This document shows, one piece after another, positions 9,561 to 22,296 of a DNA stretch of 64,000 bases. A program made the position numbers and the translations under genes. Numbering within the stretch: position 1 is the stretch's first letter; every line of letters starts with the position of its first letter. Source of the DNA: Gammaproteobacteria bacterium (GTDB lineage: Bacteria > Pseudomonadota > Gammaproteobacteria > Enterobacterales > Alteromonadaceae). The stretch covers positions 62,001 to 126,000 of the forward strand of contig JAHKAA010000011.1 of NCBI GenBank assembly GCA_018825965.1, written 5' to 3'. The notes below the pieces were generated by a model. That model did no database searches and had not been told where the DNA came from. It worked only from the letters and a program-made list of their open reading frames with translations.

Positions 9561-10874
9561 ATGACTATGAATTCCGGCCATGCGGCTTCTGTGCTGCTGG
9601 CCTTAGTGTTGCTGTGGGCTGTGCCTGCCCAGGCGACAAGACTTACTATTGAAGAAGCGTTAAAACGCACTTTAGTGCAAAGCCCTGGCTTGCAATTGTA
9701 CCCCTATCAGCAGCGTATCCATGATGCCGCAGCTATCAGTGCCGGACAACGGCCTAACCCTGAACTGAACCTGGAGCTGGCCGATGTACTTGGCACGGGC
9801 GACAGCACTGGCTTTAAAAATGCCGAACTGACCTTAAGCCTGAGTCAGTTGATTGAACTGGGTGATAAACGCCGGAAGCGGCTTGAGCTAACCCAATGGC
9901 AAAGCAAATTAACAGAGCAGCAATACCAACTGGATAAAGTGGATGCGCTGGCGGCCACTATGCGCTCTTTTTTGCAGCTGTTGCATCAGCAGGCTTTGTT
10001 GCAGTGGACAGAGCAAAAAATGGCGACTGAACAGCACATGCTAGACCTGGCTAAACAGCGCGCCAAAGCGGGCAATGTGGCAGATGCTGATGTCACCCGA
10101 CTGGAACTGAAAGTGCTGCAAAGCCGGATGGAGCATAAAAGTCTGTTGGCTGAAAAGCGGGTTAACCTGCGTCTGTTAGCCAGTCATTGGGCAAGTCAGC
10201 CTGATTTTAATGCGGTATCAGGTGATTTAAGCTTGCTTCCCACTTTGCCTGTTTTAGCTGATGTACTGACGCAACTGCAACAAGCACCAGAGCTGCAGTG
10301 GTGGCTGACGCAAAGCAGGGTGCAGGATAGCCAGTTGCAGTTAGCCAAAGCTTTAGGCCAGGCTGATTTAACTTTGGGGGCTGGCATTCGCCGCAATGAA
10401 CAAAGCAACGATAACGCCTTTGTGTTGCAAGTCAGTATGCCGCTTACCCTGGAAAACCCCAATAGGGGTGCTGTGCTGGCAGGTGAAGCTTTGGCTGAGC
10501 AAACCAAACTGCAGCAGCAACAGAGGAGGCAGCAGCTGCAATTACAAACAGAGCGCACTTATCTGCAACTGACTCAACTGAGCGAGCAAATCCTTGATTA
10601 CCAAAAAGCAGTGATCCCGCTGGCGCAACAACTACTGGAGCAGATGTCGGCCGGTTATCAGCAAGGCGTCTTTGATATGACCGACATGCTCTCGGCGCAG
10701 CAGGAAATTTTGTTAGCCAAACGCAACGTCATTGACCTGCAATACGCTTTGCATCTGCAACTTTTAGAGCTGGAACGCCTGACCGGTTTACCTATGGTGG
10801 TAAAGGGTCCACAAGCCCTCACTCAGCAGCGCAACAGCTTCAATCTCCCTTTACAACAGGAGCTTTCTCAATGA
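9561..10874 (+). CDS. czcC: CzcC-like outer-membrane factor of an RND heavy-metal efflux pump
   Basis: An outer-membrane efflux protein (TolC/OEP family) of about 437 residues. A signal peptide (LLALVLLWAVPAQA) is followed by two OEP repeats rich in long helices (LTIEEALKRTLVQSPGL near the N-terminus; DMTDMLSAQQEILLAKRNVIDLQYAL near the C-terminus). I place the start at the ATG at 9561, 7 bases after GGTGGAG; an upstream ATG at 9540 in the same frame is possible. It overlaps czcB by 4 bases (ATGA), which indicates translational coupling. It forms the outer-membrane channel of the CzcCBA tripartite complex. Confidence 0.87.
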   Translation: MTMNSGHAASVLLALVLLWAVPAQATRLTIEEALKRTLVQSPGLQLYPYQQRIHDAAAISAGQRPNPELNLELADVLGTGDSTGFKNAELTLSLSQLIELGDKRRKRLELTQWQSKLTEQQYQLDKVDALAATMRSFLQLLHQQALLQWTEQKMATEQHMLDLAKQRAKAGNVADADVTRLELKVLQSRMEHKSLLAEKRVNLRLLASHWASQPDFNAVSGDLSLLPTLPVLADVLTQLQQAPELQWWLTQSRVQDSQLQLAKALGQADLTLGAGIRRNEQSNDNAFVLQVSMPLTLENPNRGAVLAGEALAEQTKLQQQQRRQQLQLQTERTYLQLTQLSEQILDYQKAVIPLAQQLLEQMSAGYQQGVFDMTDMLSAQQEILLAKRNVIDLQYALHLQLLELERLTGLPMVVKGPQALTQQRNSFNLPLQQELSQ

Positions 10875-12127
10875 ATTTTTTCCGCTTTTTAACCATTTTA
10901 TTGCTAAGTGTTTCCTTAAGTTTTACGGCTTTGGTTGCTGCTCACGGTGATGACCCTAGTGAAGATCACGACGACCATGGCTCTGAGCAGGAGCATGTTG
11001 AAGTCGCCAAAGGTCCACAGGGCGGGCGTTTACTGACCCAGGATGACTTTGCTGTAGAAGTGATCATTTATGAAACTGAAGTTGAGCCCGAGCTGCGTTT
11101 ATATCTTTATCAAAACGGCAAAGCCATAAAAGCCACAGAGCTAAAACTACAGGTCACTTTACAGCGTTTAGGCGAGCCAGCGGAACTGATCAACTTTAGC
11201 CCTGAGCTGAATTATTGGCTTGGCGATACAGTCATTCGTGAGCCTCATTCCTTTACAGTAGAAATAAAGGCCAGTTACCAGGGCAAAAACTATCAATGGC
11301 ATTATGACTCCTTTGAAGGCCGTCTTCAGTTGTCAGAGCGTTCTGTACAAAAAGCTGGTATAGAGCTGGAGCAAACAAAAGCCGGCCAAATTCGTACCCA
11401 ACAGCATTTATTCGGAGTAGTGGCAGCTATACCAGAGCAGCAGGTGCAAGTCGGTGCTGCTTATGCTGGCTTAGTGCAGCAACTGACGGTGAAAGTCGGC
11501 GATAAAGTGACGAAAGGCCAGCTCGTGGCGACAGTGCAAAACCCGGCCAGCTTAAAAAGTTACTCTGTTTATGCGCCGATTTCAGGTGAAGTGACAGCCA
11601 AATACCTCAGTGTTGGCAGCAAGGTATCTGAACAGCCGCTGTTGGAAATCAGTGATTTGTCTTCTGTTTATATCGAAATGTCCGCTTTTCCCTCTGATAC
11701 AGAAATGCTCAAAGTGGGGGATGGCTTTTTGGTAAAAGACTTACATGGTCATCAATCTGCACTCAGTCACATCAGTTATATAGCGCCACAAATGACGGGT
11801 GGCCATATAGCCCGCGCCCGCGGTGTAATAGCAAACCCGGACGGCCACTGGCGGCCAGGTATGCATGTCAAAACCGACGTCACTGTCGCCACTATAGATG
11901 CGCCTCTAGTGATCAACAAAGCTGCTTTGCAACAGTGGAATGGCAAAACCGTAATTTTTATCCGCCATGGCGACAACTTTGAAATTCGTATGCCGCAATT
12001 AGGCCGCGCTGACGATACACAAGTGGAAGTGTTATCCGGTGTGCCACTGGGTGTGCAGTACGCCACAACCCATAGTTTTATCCTCAAAGCCGACCTGATG
12101 AAGTCTGGCGCCAGCCATGATCATTAG
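10871..12127 (+). CDS. czcB: CzcB-like periplasmic adaptor (membrane fusion protein)
   Basis: A 418-residue HlyD-family protein. A signal peptide is followed by a His/Asp-rich metal-binding leader (AAHGDDPSEDHDDHGSEQEH), an extra N-terminal beta domain seen in CzcB-type adaptors (about residues 45-150), then the lipoyl/barrel-sandwich region (LTVKVGDKVTKGQLVATVQNP and YSVYAPISGEVTAKYLSVG) and the beta-barrel (about 255-330). It links CzcC to CzcA and may hand periplasmic cations to the pump. It overlaps czcC by 4 bases and ends 6 bases before czcA. Confidence 0.9.
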   Translation: MNFFRFLTILLLSVSLSFTALVAAHGDDPSEDHDDHGSEQEHVEVAKGPQGGRLLTQDDFAVEVIIYETEVEPELRLYLYQNGKAIKATELKLQVTLQRLGEPAELINFSPELNYWLGDTVIREPHSFTVEIKASYQGKNYQWHYDSFEGRLQLSERSVQKAGIELEQTKAGQIRTQQHLFGVVAAIPEQQVQVGAAYAGLVQQLTVKVGDKVTKGQLVATVQNPASLKSYSVYAPISGEVTAKYLSVGSKVSEQPLLEISDLSSVYIEMSAFPSDTEMLKVGDGFLVKDLHGHQSALSHISYIAPQMTGGHIARARGVIANPDGHWRPGMHVKTDVTVATIDAPLVINKAALQQWNGKTVIFIRHGDNFEIRMPQLGRADDTQVEVLSGVPLGVQYATTHSFILKADLMKSGASHDH

Positions 12128-15256
<3,129 letters not shown>

Positions 15257-15273
15257 ACAGAGTATCAACATTA

Positions 15274-15308
15274 AAGCAGGGACTGCTGAATTCAGTCCCT
15301 GCTTTTTT
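15274..15308 (+). terminator. Intrinsic terminator after czcA
   Basis: AAGCAGGGACTG pairs perfectly with CAGTCCCTGCTT (12-bp stem, 7-base loop) and is followed by a T-run. It sits between the converging czcA and pectate lyase genes and may serve both strands. Confidence 0.9.
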
Positions 15309-15327
15309 ATCGCCTGGTTTCAATAAA

Positions 15328-16395
15328 CTACAGCTTAGTCACGTCTGTTTTGCTGACATTGCAGCTGGCGCTGTTCCAGTATTCTTTATCTTTTACAGAT
15401 TTGCCCTGACCTTTTTTTACCCCAGTGTAGTGTTCACAAACGGGTGGCTTACCTGCTTTGTAATCTTTAATTTTCAGATTACGAATAGTCGCCACGTCTT
15501 TGTAGTTACTGTTGACACCAGCAATGCTGCCAATTTTCCCATTCACAGTCACACCTGAAATAGTCAGATAACGTGGACCACCATTGTCTGTGCAATCGCC
15601 ACAAGAACGCCATAATTTGCCGTGTTCGCCGGTCAGGGTGAAGTTACCTGTCAGCACAGTGGTGCTGTTTTTTGAGTTGTGCTGAAATATCTTATCGGGT
15701 TTACCACCTGGGCCATTGGCACTGTTAAAGGCTAAACCACCTTTGACAGTCATCGTCTTACCATTGTTTGTGGCTGCATCTTCACAAATATCTTCCCAGA
15801 CGACGTTTTCAATAGTGCAGTTGCCACTGCTGCAATGAATGCCATCGGCACCACCACTGGCTGAAATACGCAGGTTTTTCACACTGGCATTTTTCAGTGT
15901 GATTACCGGTTTTTGGCCTTCGTTATCGCTGGCACAACTGCTGCCCACAGTGACACCAGCACAGTCTACTGTTTCGTTGGTAAAGGTCGCTCCTGCTTTG
16001 CAGCGGTTGGCATTGGCTATACTGGCAAAGGGCTGATAGCTTAACGCAGGTACTGTGGCAGATAAGTTAGACAGATGTTCCTTACCATCAGCGTCAATTA
16101 CTTTTAGCCAATACCAATAGTCCTGATGTGAGTCAAAGTTGCTGTCTTCCGCCACTTGTTGATAAGGATCTAATACCAAAATACGTTCAGCCTGTTCATG
16201 CAGGCTGCTGGTACTGCGGTAAATTTCCTGCCGTGCTATAGCAGGAACTTCGGTTGACCAGCTTAGGTAGGTTTTGTCGGTTTTTTTGGTCAGCATTAGT
16301 GTGGTGTTGAGCTCAGTTTGCCCAACAACAGACAGCGACAAAGGCAATAACAGAGCGTAAGACAGTACTTTGATGGAACGATGTAGTAAGTTCAT
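15328..16395 (-). CDS. Secreted pectate lyase, polysaccharide lyase family 3
   Basis: A protein of about 355 residues. I choose the ATG at 16395, which has GGAGG just upstream and opens a normal signal peptide (MNLLHRSIKVLSYALLLPLS); the frame is open to 16434. After the signal comes a short Fn3-like segment (about residues 30-115), then a right-handed beta-helix of PL3 type with GGADGIHCSSGNCTIENV, VWEDICEDAAT and GKLWRSCGDCTDNGG, plus many Cys that would form disulfides. PL3 enzymes cleave polygalacturonate by Ca2+-dependent beta-elimination. It has no pectin-related neighbours, so it seems a single secreted enzyme for plant or algal material. It converges on czcA with a shared terminator. 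Confidence 0.85.
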   Translation of the reverse strand: MNLLHRSIKVLSYALLLPLSLSVVGQTELNTTLMLTKKTDKTYLSWSTEVPAIARQEIYRSTSSLHEQAERILVLDPYQQVAEDSNFDSHQDYWYWLKVIDADGKEHLSNLSATVPALSYQPFASIANANRCKAGATFTNETVDCAGVTVGSSCASDNEGQKPVITLKNASVKNLRISASGGADGIHCSSGNCTIENVVWEDICEDAATNNGKTMTVKGGLAFNSANGPGGKPDKIFQHNSKNSTTVLTGNFTLTGEHGKLWRSCGDCTDNGGPRYLTISGVTVNGKIGSIAGVNSNYKDVATIRNLKIKDYKAGKPPVCEHYTGVKKGQGKSVKDKEYWNSASCNVSKTDVTKL

Positions 16396-16665
16396 AGAAC
16401 CTCCGGTTGTTGTATTCCGGTCACAGTACGGCATTAATTAACAATAAATAAATCTATATTTAACCTAAATTCAAATGTTTCCAATAGTGAAACTTTTGGT
16501 GGGAGAGAGTCGCTGTATTCAGGCGTTAAGTTCTGCAACTGAGCGCACTTTATTATCTAAATCAGCAATTTATCGTTAAGATGCGTGGAAGATAGCCAAC
16601 AGCACCATATCAACCGGCAGGCCGCTTTACAGTCGATCCAGCGATCTGATCAGACAGGACCTTTT

Positions 16666-18018
16666 ATGCAGCAGTGGTTTAATGCGTCTTTACAGCGAAA
16701 AATCAGTGGTTTACTGGTGGTTCTGTTGTCCTTTTTATTTGTTGTTATTCTCTACTCCATTTTCAAACTTAAACTTATCAGTGCGGAAATGCATGAGGTG
16801 GCAGAAGTTGATGTACCTTTGACTGCAATGCTCAGCGAGCTGGAAATGATGCAATTAAAGCAGCATTTATTCATTGAGCAATTTCGTTTAAATGCTAAAG
16901 AAGTCAGAGTTGAGTTAAAGCCAGAACAGGTTTTTGCCGCGCAACGTGAGGCATTAAAAGCTCTGCTGGATAAAACTGAGCTGGTGTTGAACAAAAGTTT
17001 GCAGCACCATCAGGTTCGTTTTGCTGCGGCTGAGCATCAGCAAATTCTGGTCAGTATCCAACAGTTTCATCAGCAAAGTGACAGCTTTGAGCAGCAGCTT
17101 ATGTTGGCCTTACAACAAGGGCATACCACAGAGCAGCAGTGGCTAAAGTTTGAAGACGAAGCAGCTCTTCTGGACCAAAGCATGATGTCGATTTTGCGGC
17201 ATATGGAAAAATTAACGCTCGAAGCCAGCCGTTATACCGACAAACATCAAAATGAATTTATGCTGGTGAATACAGGCCTTGGTTTTTGCGCTTTTGTGAT
17301 TGGCTTGTATCTGACTTTTTATATACTGCAAATTTTTCGTCGTCGTATCGGCCGTATTCAGGCCGAAATTAAAAGCGTGCAACAGTCCATAGAGCTGGGC
17401 GAACCTATCAGCAGCCCGGTATTTCATCAGCCAGATCATCAGGACGAGCTGACAGAACTGGAACATGATTTAAAAATGATGGTGCAGCGCCTTTCTTTGG
17501 AAATCAGTAACAGGCAGGAAATAGAACAACAATTGCTGGTGCTGGCGACACGGGATAAATTAACAGGTGCCTTTAACCGCCATAAATGGGATGAACAACT
17601 GCGTATGGAGCTGAGCCTTGCCGAACGTGGCGGCCTGTTCAGTATTGCCATGCTGGACGTGGACCTCTTTAAGAAGGTGAACGATCAGTTTGGCCATCAC
17701 GCAGGTGACAAAGTATTGCAGTCTTTAACAGAGCATATCAGCCGTCGCTTACGTAAAACAGACTCGTTGTTTCGCTTGGGTGGAGAAGAGTTTGTTATTT
17801 TACTGCCGCAACAAAAAGCTGAAGCCGCCTGTCAACTCGCTGAAATGTTAAGACAGCATATTGCCAGTCTTGCCGAGCCAGACTTGCCCCAATTCACCAT
17901 CAGTTTTGGTGTGACTGAATACCATCAGGGTGATGATAAAGACTCAGTGCTAAAAAGAGCCGATCAGGCCTTGTATCAGGCCAAAGCTCTGGGGCGAAAC
18001 AAAGTACAGTTGGGCTAA
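16666..18018 (+). CDS. Membrane diguanylate cyclase (GGDEF domain)
   Basis: A protein of about 450 residues from the ATG at 16666 (AGGA 7 bases upstream); the frame is open back to a GTG at 16585. Layout: TM1 (about residues 13-35), a periplasmic helical sensor (about 40-190), TM2 (about 200-222), a HAMP-like linker with a short coiled coil, and a C-terminal GGDEF domain with RDKLTGAFNRHKWDEQL and the active-site GGEEF. The inhibitory I-site RKTD sits five residues before GGEEF, so product inhibition is expected. It makes cyclic di-GMP from GTP at the inner membrane. No EAL domain is present. The signal is unknown and no neighbour suggests it. Confidence 0.92.
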   Translation: MQQWFNASLQRKISGLLVVLLSFLFVVILYSIFKLKLISAEMHEVAEVDVPLTAMLSELEMMQLKQHLFIEQFRLNAKEVRVELKPEQVFAAQREALKALLDKTELVLNKSLQHHQVRFAAAEHQQILVSIQQFHQQSDSFEQQLMLALQQGHTTEQQWLKFEDEAALLDQSMMSILRHMEKLTLEASRYTDKHQNEFMLVNTGLGFCAFVIGLYLTFYILQIFRRRIGRIQAEIKSVQQSIELGEPISSPVFHQPDHQDELTELEHDLKMMVQRLSLEISNRQEIEQQLLVLATRDKLTGAFNRHKWDEQLRMELSLAERGGLFSIAMLDVDLFKKVNDQFGHHAGDKVLQSLTEHISRRLRKTDSLFRLGGEEFVILLPQQKAEAACQLAEMLRQHIASLAEPDLPQFTISFGVTEYHQGDDKDSVLKRADQALYQAKALGRNKVQLG

Positions 18019-18191
18019 AAGTCATAAGGGCAGGCCCGGCGTTCATTCGAGCCAGTGTGATGATCGCAGACCAGGCACTACAATAGCCCTAATGTGGCGA
18101 TGGTCATCAAATAAAGTAGTAAAGCCATGCCAGATGACCGCAGCGCCTGCACTCTTTTTGCCGATAACTTTATATAGGTTTTAACTGTTGT

Positions 18192-18968
18192 TCATGACGC
18201 AGTAGATTTCATACCTTTTAGCAGCTGCAAAATTTCTGCTGAAACCAGCTCTGGATAGTCCTGATGTATGAAATGTCCGCTATCAGGAACCACTATTAGC
18301 TTACCTTGCCTGAACTTTTTGGCTTGTAGTTGTTGCTGCTCAATCCAAACCCGCATAAAAGTATCATCAGATAAAGGAGGAGGATTTGTGGCTGAAAACA
18401 GCACTACCGGGATGTCCGGAAAATTTTGATAGTTCTGGTGTTGTTGATAGGTTTGTTCTAAACCATCAATCTCAGCTGCAACCCAGGGAGCCAGCGTTAG
18501 CTTTAGCAGCGCTGGTACATCACAGAGTCTGCCTTTGGCTTGTTCGCAAGCCTGAGTAAAGCCGGCAGGTCTGCCATCCACTAAAACCACAGCCGCTGTT
18601 TGAGTCGGGAATTCTGTAGCAAAACTCAATGCAAAAGGTCCACCAATGGAATGCCCTACCAGAATATAAGGTGGCTGCAGGCCTTGTTCCTGTAACTTTT
18701 GCTGTAACTGATGTGCAATCTCTTTACCGGTGCGGGCTTTGAGTGACAGACTTTGTTGTCTGTCATAACTGACGACAGTGGCATGAGGTGCCAGAGCTTC
18801 ACTGAGTTCATGCCAGGAGCTGGTGTTATCTCCGGCTCCTGTTTCAAAGACAATAGTTGGACTGCCTTTGCCTTTTACAATGAACTGTTCACCAAGCAAT
18901 GCTGCGGGATCTGTAGCACAGCTGTTCAGAACAAAGATGGCAAGCAGCGATATCAGAATGTTTTTCAT
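18192..18968 (-). CDS. Alpha/beta-hydrolase lipoprotein
   Basis: A 258-residue protein with a lipoprotein signal (LLAIFVLNSCATD, lipobox Cys at about 17) and an alpha/beta-hydrolase fold. The nucleophile elbow is GHSIGG, the acid is probably in the strand before it or in the loop after VVLFSATNP, and the His lies in PDSGHFIHQDYPE. The start of the fold has the oxyanion-type segment VFETGAGDNTSSWHEL. It is anchored in the envelope and probably hydrolyses a small ester or lactone. It is a single gene on the minus strand; substrate unknown. Confidence 0.78.
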   Translation of the reverse strand: MKNILISLLAIFVLNSCATDPAALLGEQFIVKGKGSPTIVFETGAGDNTSSWHELSEALAPHATVVSYDRQQSLSLKARTGKEIAHQLQQKLQEQGLQPPYILVGHSIGGPFALSFATEFPTQTAAVVLVDGRPAGFTQACEQAKGRLCDVPALLKLTLAPWVAAEIDGLEQTYQQHQNYQNFPDIPVVLFSATNPPPLSDDTFMRVWIEQQQLQAKKFRQGKLIVVPDSGHFIHQDYPELVSAEILQLLKGMKSTAS

Positions 18969-19047
18969 GGTAAAAGCTCCTTAATTTTTTGGAGCAGCTT
19001 AGCAAAGTATTCTGACTAAAATATGAACAGAGGTCTCCAGGTATCCG

Positions 19048-19932
19048 CTATTTGAGCTTAACGCTGTAAGCCTGCACTGAATTGCCAAAAAAGGTCGGGA
19101 TATACAAAGTCTTCGTTGTTGCATCCCAGCCAATATCTGCGGTGTTCAATTTGGCGGCTCTGGTATCCAGCAGCTCTTGAATGCGGCCATCGGCATAAAC
19201 GTAATACACCAGACCTGCCCAGCAACTGACAATAAAATCGCCATTGCCCACAGCTTCCACGCCGTCGGCTCTTGCGGCAAAACCAATAGCAACTTGAACA
19301 GGAGTTTTGTTGTTTGCTGTTAAATCAGTTTTCAGCAACTTATCACCGGCACCAATATAGAGCTGGTCAGCCACTAGTGTTAAGCCATTCGCCGCTTCTA
19401 CATTGTCCAGAAAAACGCTGATCTTATCTTGTTCCAGCTTATAAATACGGTTGATGCGGGTATCAGAAATATAAACCACACCTTTGCTGTCTACGGCCAC
19501 GTCATTCAAAAACACTGAATCTGGCGCTTTGATTTTATTCAGTATTTTAGCTGATGCTATATCCACTATCACTACTTCGGTTAAGTCAGCAATGTAAAGT
19601 TTGCCTTGATACACAGCTAAACCTTTAGGTGCATTCAGGCCTCGCAACCAGTCTTTGTTGCGAATGCTACCGTCGGTATTTAACAGGGCTATACCACCTA
19701 CAGCATCGGCTTCATTGCTTTTACCATCAATTTCCGAGACAAATAACAGGTTGTCTGTTTTGCCATTGTTTTGCTGCTGAACCCAAAGCACAGACTCGGG
19801 TACACGCAGGCCATCGGTTTGCCATAAAGCTTCTAAGGCAGGTTTAGCGGTTGCAGTTTCTGCAGCAACCACCAGAGGGCTGACCAGCATTGGCAGTGTG
19901 AGACTTAACATAAAGGGCAACAAAGTTTTCAT
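19048..19932 (-). CDS. Exported SMP-30/gluconolactonase-like beta-propeller protein
   Basis: A 294-residue protein with a signal peptide (MKTLLPFMLSLTLPMLVSPL) followed by repeated beta-propeller blades (PKGLAVYQGKLYIADL, FLNDVAVDSKGVVYISDT, IYKLEQDKISVFLDNVEAANGL). This resembles the SMP-30/LRE or NHL class of periplasmic propellers. Family members include lactonases, but many are uncharacterised binding proteins. It ends 79 bases before the hydrolase gene on the same strand; co-transcription is possible. Confidence 0.72.
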   Translation of the reverse strand: MKTLLPFMLSLTLPMLVSPLVVAAETATAKPALEALWQTDGLRVPESVLWVQQQNNGKTDNLLFVSEIDGKSNEADAVGGIALLNTDGSIRNKDWLRGLNAPKGLAVYQGKLYIADLTEVVIVDIASAKILNKIKAPDSVFLNDVAVDSKGVVYISDTRINRIYKLEQDKISVFLDNVEAANGLTLVADQLYIGAGDKLLKTDLTANNKTPVQVAIGFAARADGVEAVGNGDFIVSCWAGLVYYVYADGRIQELLDTRAAKLNTADIGWDATTKTLYIPTFFGNSVQAYSVKLK

Positions 19933-20056
19933 TGATCATTTCCTGTCATTATAAATTTGCTTCTACCTTACCCAGAGCCTGGGAAAAAAGCGAATCGGCT
20001 ATGGGGCAAGAGGTAGGTAATTTGCTGTTGTTTTGGAGCCTGGCTGTAAGGCAGGT

Positions 20057-20197
20057 ATGCAAAAGCTGCTGGATTCGGTCCATGCTTTTTATGGTGAAGG
20101 GGTTGAGTCTGAAGCTGATGCTGCATCAGTCCAACCAGAGACAATGCAGGATCTGCAAGCGCTGTTGCAAAAAGTGTTGTCGGATATAAAACCCTGA
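20057..20197 (+). CDS. Small hypothetical protein (46 aa)
   Basis: The frame from the ATG at 20057 encodes 46 mostly polar residues (start MQKLLDSVHAFYGEGVES, end LQKVLSDIKP), bounded upstream by an in-frame stop. It has a weak ribosome-binding sequence (AAGGCAGG, very close to the start) and is followed 18 bases later by a strong terminator. I do not recognise the product, and it may not be translated. Confidence 0.35.
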   Translation: MQKLLDSVHAFYGEGVESEADAASVQPETMQDLQALLQKVLSDIKP

Positions 20198-20214
20198 GGT
20201 CTTGATGCTTTAAA

Positions 20215-20253
20215 AACAACAATGCCAGTCATTTGACTGGCATTGTTGTTTTT
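20215..20253. terminator. Bidirectional intrinsic terminator
   Basis: AACAACAATGCCAGTC pairs perfectly with GACTGGCATTGTTGTT (16-bp stem, 4-base loop). A T-run follows on the plus strand and an A-run precedes it, so it can end purC transcription on the minus strand as well as plus-strand transcripts. Confidence 0.88.
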
Positions 20254-20277
20254 GAGCTAAAGCAAAAAAGCTGAGGC

Positions 20278-21384
20278 TTATTCTGCAATCAACCCATAAT
20301 CGCGGCCCAACACCTCAATAATTTCAGCTTTAGGGTTAGCGGCTAATTCGATTTTACGGCCTGTGACTTTTTCCGCTATGCCAAGGTAAGTGCGGGAAAT
20401 ATCCATCATCACTTCTGTTGGTAAAGCGTTGTCGCGGGCGAGTGCTGCGCGCTCTGGCATACGGTCTTTATTCAGTAAAATATCCGGATCCGGGAAGTTA
20501 CTCAAAAGCCACTGGCGGAAGCCTTCTTTGGATTGCTCGACAATGCTGCCATTGCGCCAGCTGGCGCCATCCCAAATACGTGAGCTGTCTGGTGTGCCCA
20601 CTTCGTCCATATAAATCAGTTTGCTGTTGCCATTGGTGTCCTTGACATAACCAAATTCAAATTTGGTATCAACAAACATCTGATCCAGCGCAGCTAAAGC
20701 GTCGCTTATCACGCCAAAACCTTGTTTTAACAGAGTTTCGTACAAGCTGATATCAGATAATTGTTCAAAACCAAAAGCAGCGCTATGGCGTTCAATATCG
20801 GCACGGGAAATGTTTACATCGTCGGCTTCAGGCACACCGGCTAAGCCAGTCAGAATACCTTTGGTGGACGGAGTAATTAAAATCTCTGGCAGTTTTTGAT
20901 CTTTTTGCAGGCCTTCAGGCAAGGTAATGCCACAGAATTCACGTTCGCCTTTGCTGTAAGCACGCCACATAGAGCCGGTAATGTACTGGCGGGCTATAGC
21001 TTCAATTTTCAGCGGACGGGCTTTTTGCACTATCCACACCAGCGGGTGCGGAATATCCAGAATATGACTGTCGGCCAGGCCATGTTGTTTAAACAAGGCA
21101 AACCAGTGATTGGAAATAGCGTTTAAGGCTGCGCCTTTGCCTGGCACACCATTTAAGCCATTTTCGCCATGCCAGATGCAGTCAAAAGCTGAGATGCGGT
21201 CGCTGATCACCATAATGGCCAGCGGCGTGTCTGGTGCTACAGGGTAATTTTTTTCCCGGATCAACCGCTCGCTGTCAGCGGCAGTCAGCCAGTACACACT
21301 ACGAACTTTACCTGAATGAACAGGTAAATCTGTACGAATAGGCAAGTCGTCATTGACCGCCAGGACCTGAGTTGCAAGAGTCAT
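20278..21384 (-). CDS. purC: Phosphoribosylaminoimidazole-succinocarboxamide synthase
   Basis: About 368 residues from the ATG at 21384 (a GTG at 21390 is also in frame). It is the long proteobacterial form of SAICAR synthase, which joins CAIR and aspartate with ATP in purine synthesis. Visible signatures are SGKVRSVYW at the N-terminus, [45 protein letters not shown] and, near the C-terminus, [16 protein letters not shown]. It is monocistronic, ends at a strong terminator and is the clearest housekeeping anchor in the window. Confidence 0.96.
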   Translation of the reverse strand: MTLATQVLAVNDDLPIRTDLPVHSGKVRSVYWLTAADSERLIREKNYPVAPDTPLAIMVISDRISAFDCIWHGENGLNGVPGKGAALNAISNHWFALFKQHGLADSHILDIPHPLVWIVQKARPLKIEAIARQYITGSMWRAYSKGEREFCGITLPEGLQKDQKLPEILITPSTKGILTGLAGVPEADDVNISRADIERHSAAFGFEQLSDISLYETLLKQGFGVISDALAALDQMFVDTKFEFGYVKDTNGNSKLIYMDEVGTPDSSRIWDGASWRNGSIVEQSKEGFRQWLLSNFPDPDILLNKDRMPERAALARDNALPTEVMMDISRTYLGIAEKVTGRKIELAANPKAEIIEVLGRDYGLIAE

Positions 21385-21496
21385 CTTCACTTCTTCTGTG
21401 GCTGAAAAAAGGCGGGGCAGAGTTTAACAGAAACTCAAGGTGAACTGAATCTGTCTGGCGCATAGCTTTGCGGTAAAAATGGCGGTTGTGAATGAA

Positions 21497-21790
21497 CTAG
21501 AGTTCAAAGAAATGCTTCATGGGTTCCATCTGTTGATGCAGTATTCTGATCACAAAAATGTCTTTTTCACGTTTTCGGTAAAAAATGGCGTGCCGCTGGT
21601 GATCATGCCGACGTACCCCAAAAGCTATTTCCGGGCAGTCATGGCCCATAAGTGGAGAGCTATAAAGAAGATGAAAGGTGTTTTCCAGTTGGCTAGTGTA
21701 AGTGTCTGCCTGACGAACATCAAAATTAAGCAATGTATATTCATAGATGGCCATGAAGTCTTCCACAGCTAGCTTAGACAGTTTATACAT
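21497..21790 (-). CDS. parE: ParE/RelE-superfamily toxin
   Basis: A 97-residue protein of the ParE branch: YKLSKLAVEDFMAIYEYTL at the N-terminus, then MGHDCPEIAFGVRRHDHQRH and the closing HAIFYRKREKDIFVIRILHQQ segment. ParE toxins poison DNA gyrase; other family members cut mRNA. Its start lies 8 bases inside the end of the antitoxin gene, the usual coupled order. The partner is a ParD protein, which supports ParE over RelE. Confidence 0.88.
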   Translation of the reverse strand: MYKLSKLAVEDFMAIYEYTLLNFDVRQADTYTSQLENTFHLLYSSPLMGHDCPEIAFGVRRHDHQRHAIFYRKREKDIFVIRILHQQMEPMKHFFEL

Positions 21791-22025
21791 TGTGTTTCCG
21801 TTTTAGCTCAGCTGCTATGTCATGCAGACTCAGATCACTTTCTCCGCTTTTCTCACCAGCTTCAACTGCATTTCTTAGGGCTGTTGTCTGGTTTTCTTGC
21901 TGTTCCAGCAAGCGTAAGGCTGAACGAACTACTTCACTGGTTGAACCATATCGCCCGGATTCGATCAGTTTTCCTACAAACTCATCCAGTTGAGAACCTA
22001 TAGTAATGCTGGTTGTTCTGGCCAT
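21783..22025 (-). CDS. parD: ParD-family antitoxin
   Basis: An 80-residue protein with an N-terminal ribbon-helix-helix (TTSITIGSQLDEFVGKLI) and the ParD signature GRYGSTSEVVRSALRLLE, then a charged C-terminal tail that would wrap the toxin. It is the first gene of the pair and should repress its own promoter, where a 6-bp inverted repeat is visible 15 bases upstream. Confidence 0.9.
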   Translation of the reverse strand: MARTTSITIGSQLDEFVGKLIESGRYGSTSEVVRSALRLLEQQENQTTALRNAVEAGEKSGESDLSLHDIAAELKRKHNV

Positions 22026-22039
22026 AAATAATTACCATT

Positions 22040-22056
22040 GTGTTAATAGATAACAC
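22040..22056. promoter_or_regulatory. Candidate ParD operator
   Basis: GTGTTA and TAACAC form a perfect 6-bp inverted repeat around 5 bases, just upstream of the parD start. This fits autoregulation by a ribbon-helix-helix antitoxin. Confidence 0.45.
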
Positions 22057-22296
22057 TAGCCTAGCACTGCCAGGGGGTTGCTTCAAGTGGAGAGCTTTAT
22101 TCCTGAATATGTTTACGGTACGGTCGCCAAATAACTGCGTACGTGGTTATTACGCTGTTTTTTGTTGGAGTAGATAGCAAACTTATACGAACGCATAAAT
22201 TCTCTGAATTCAGTTTCAGCTCTTGGCTTTGTTCTAAAGCTTTGTAATAGTGGGCCTATTCTGGCTTCAGCCATACACAAGGATCGCAGCTTAGGC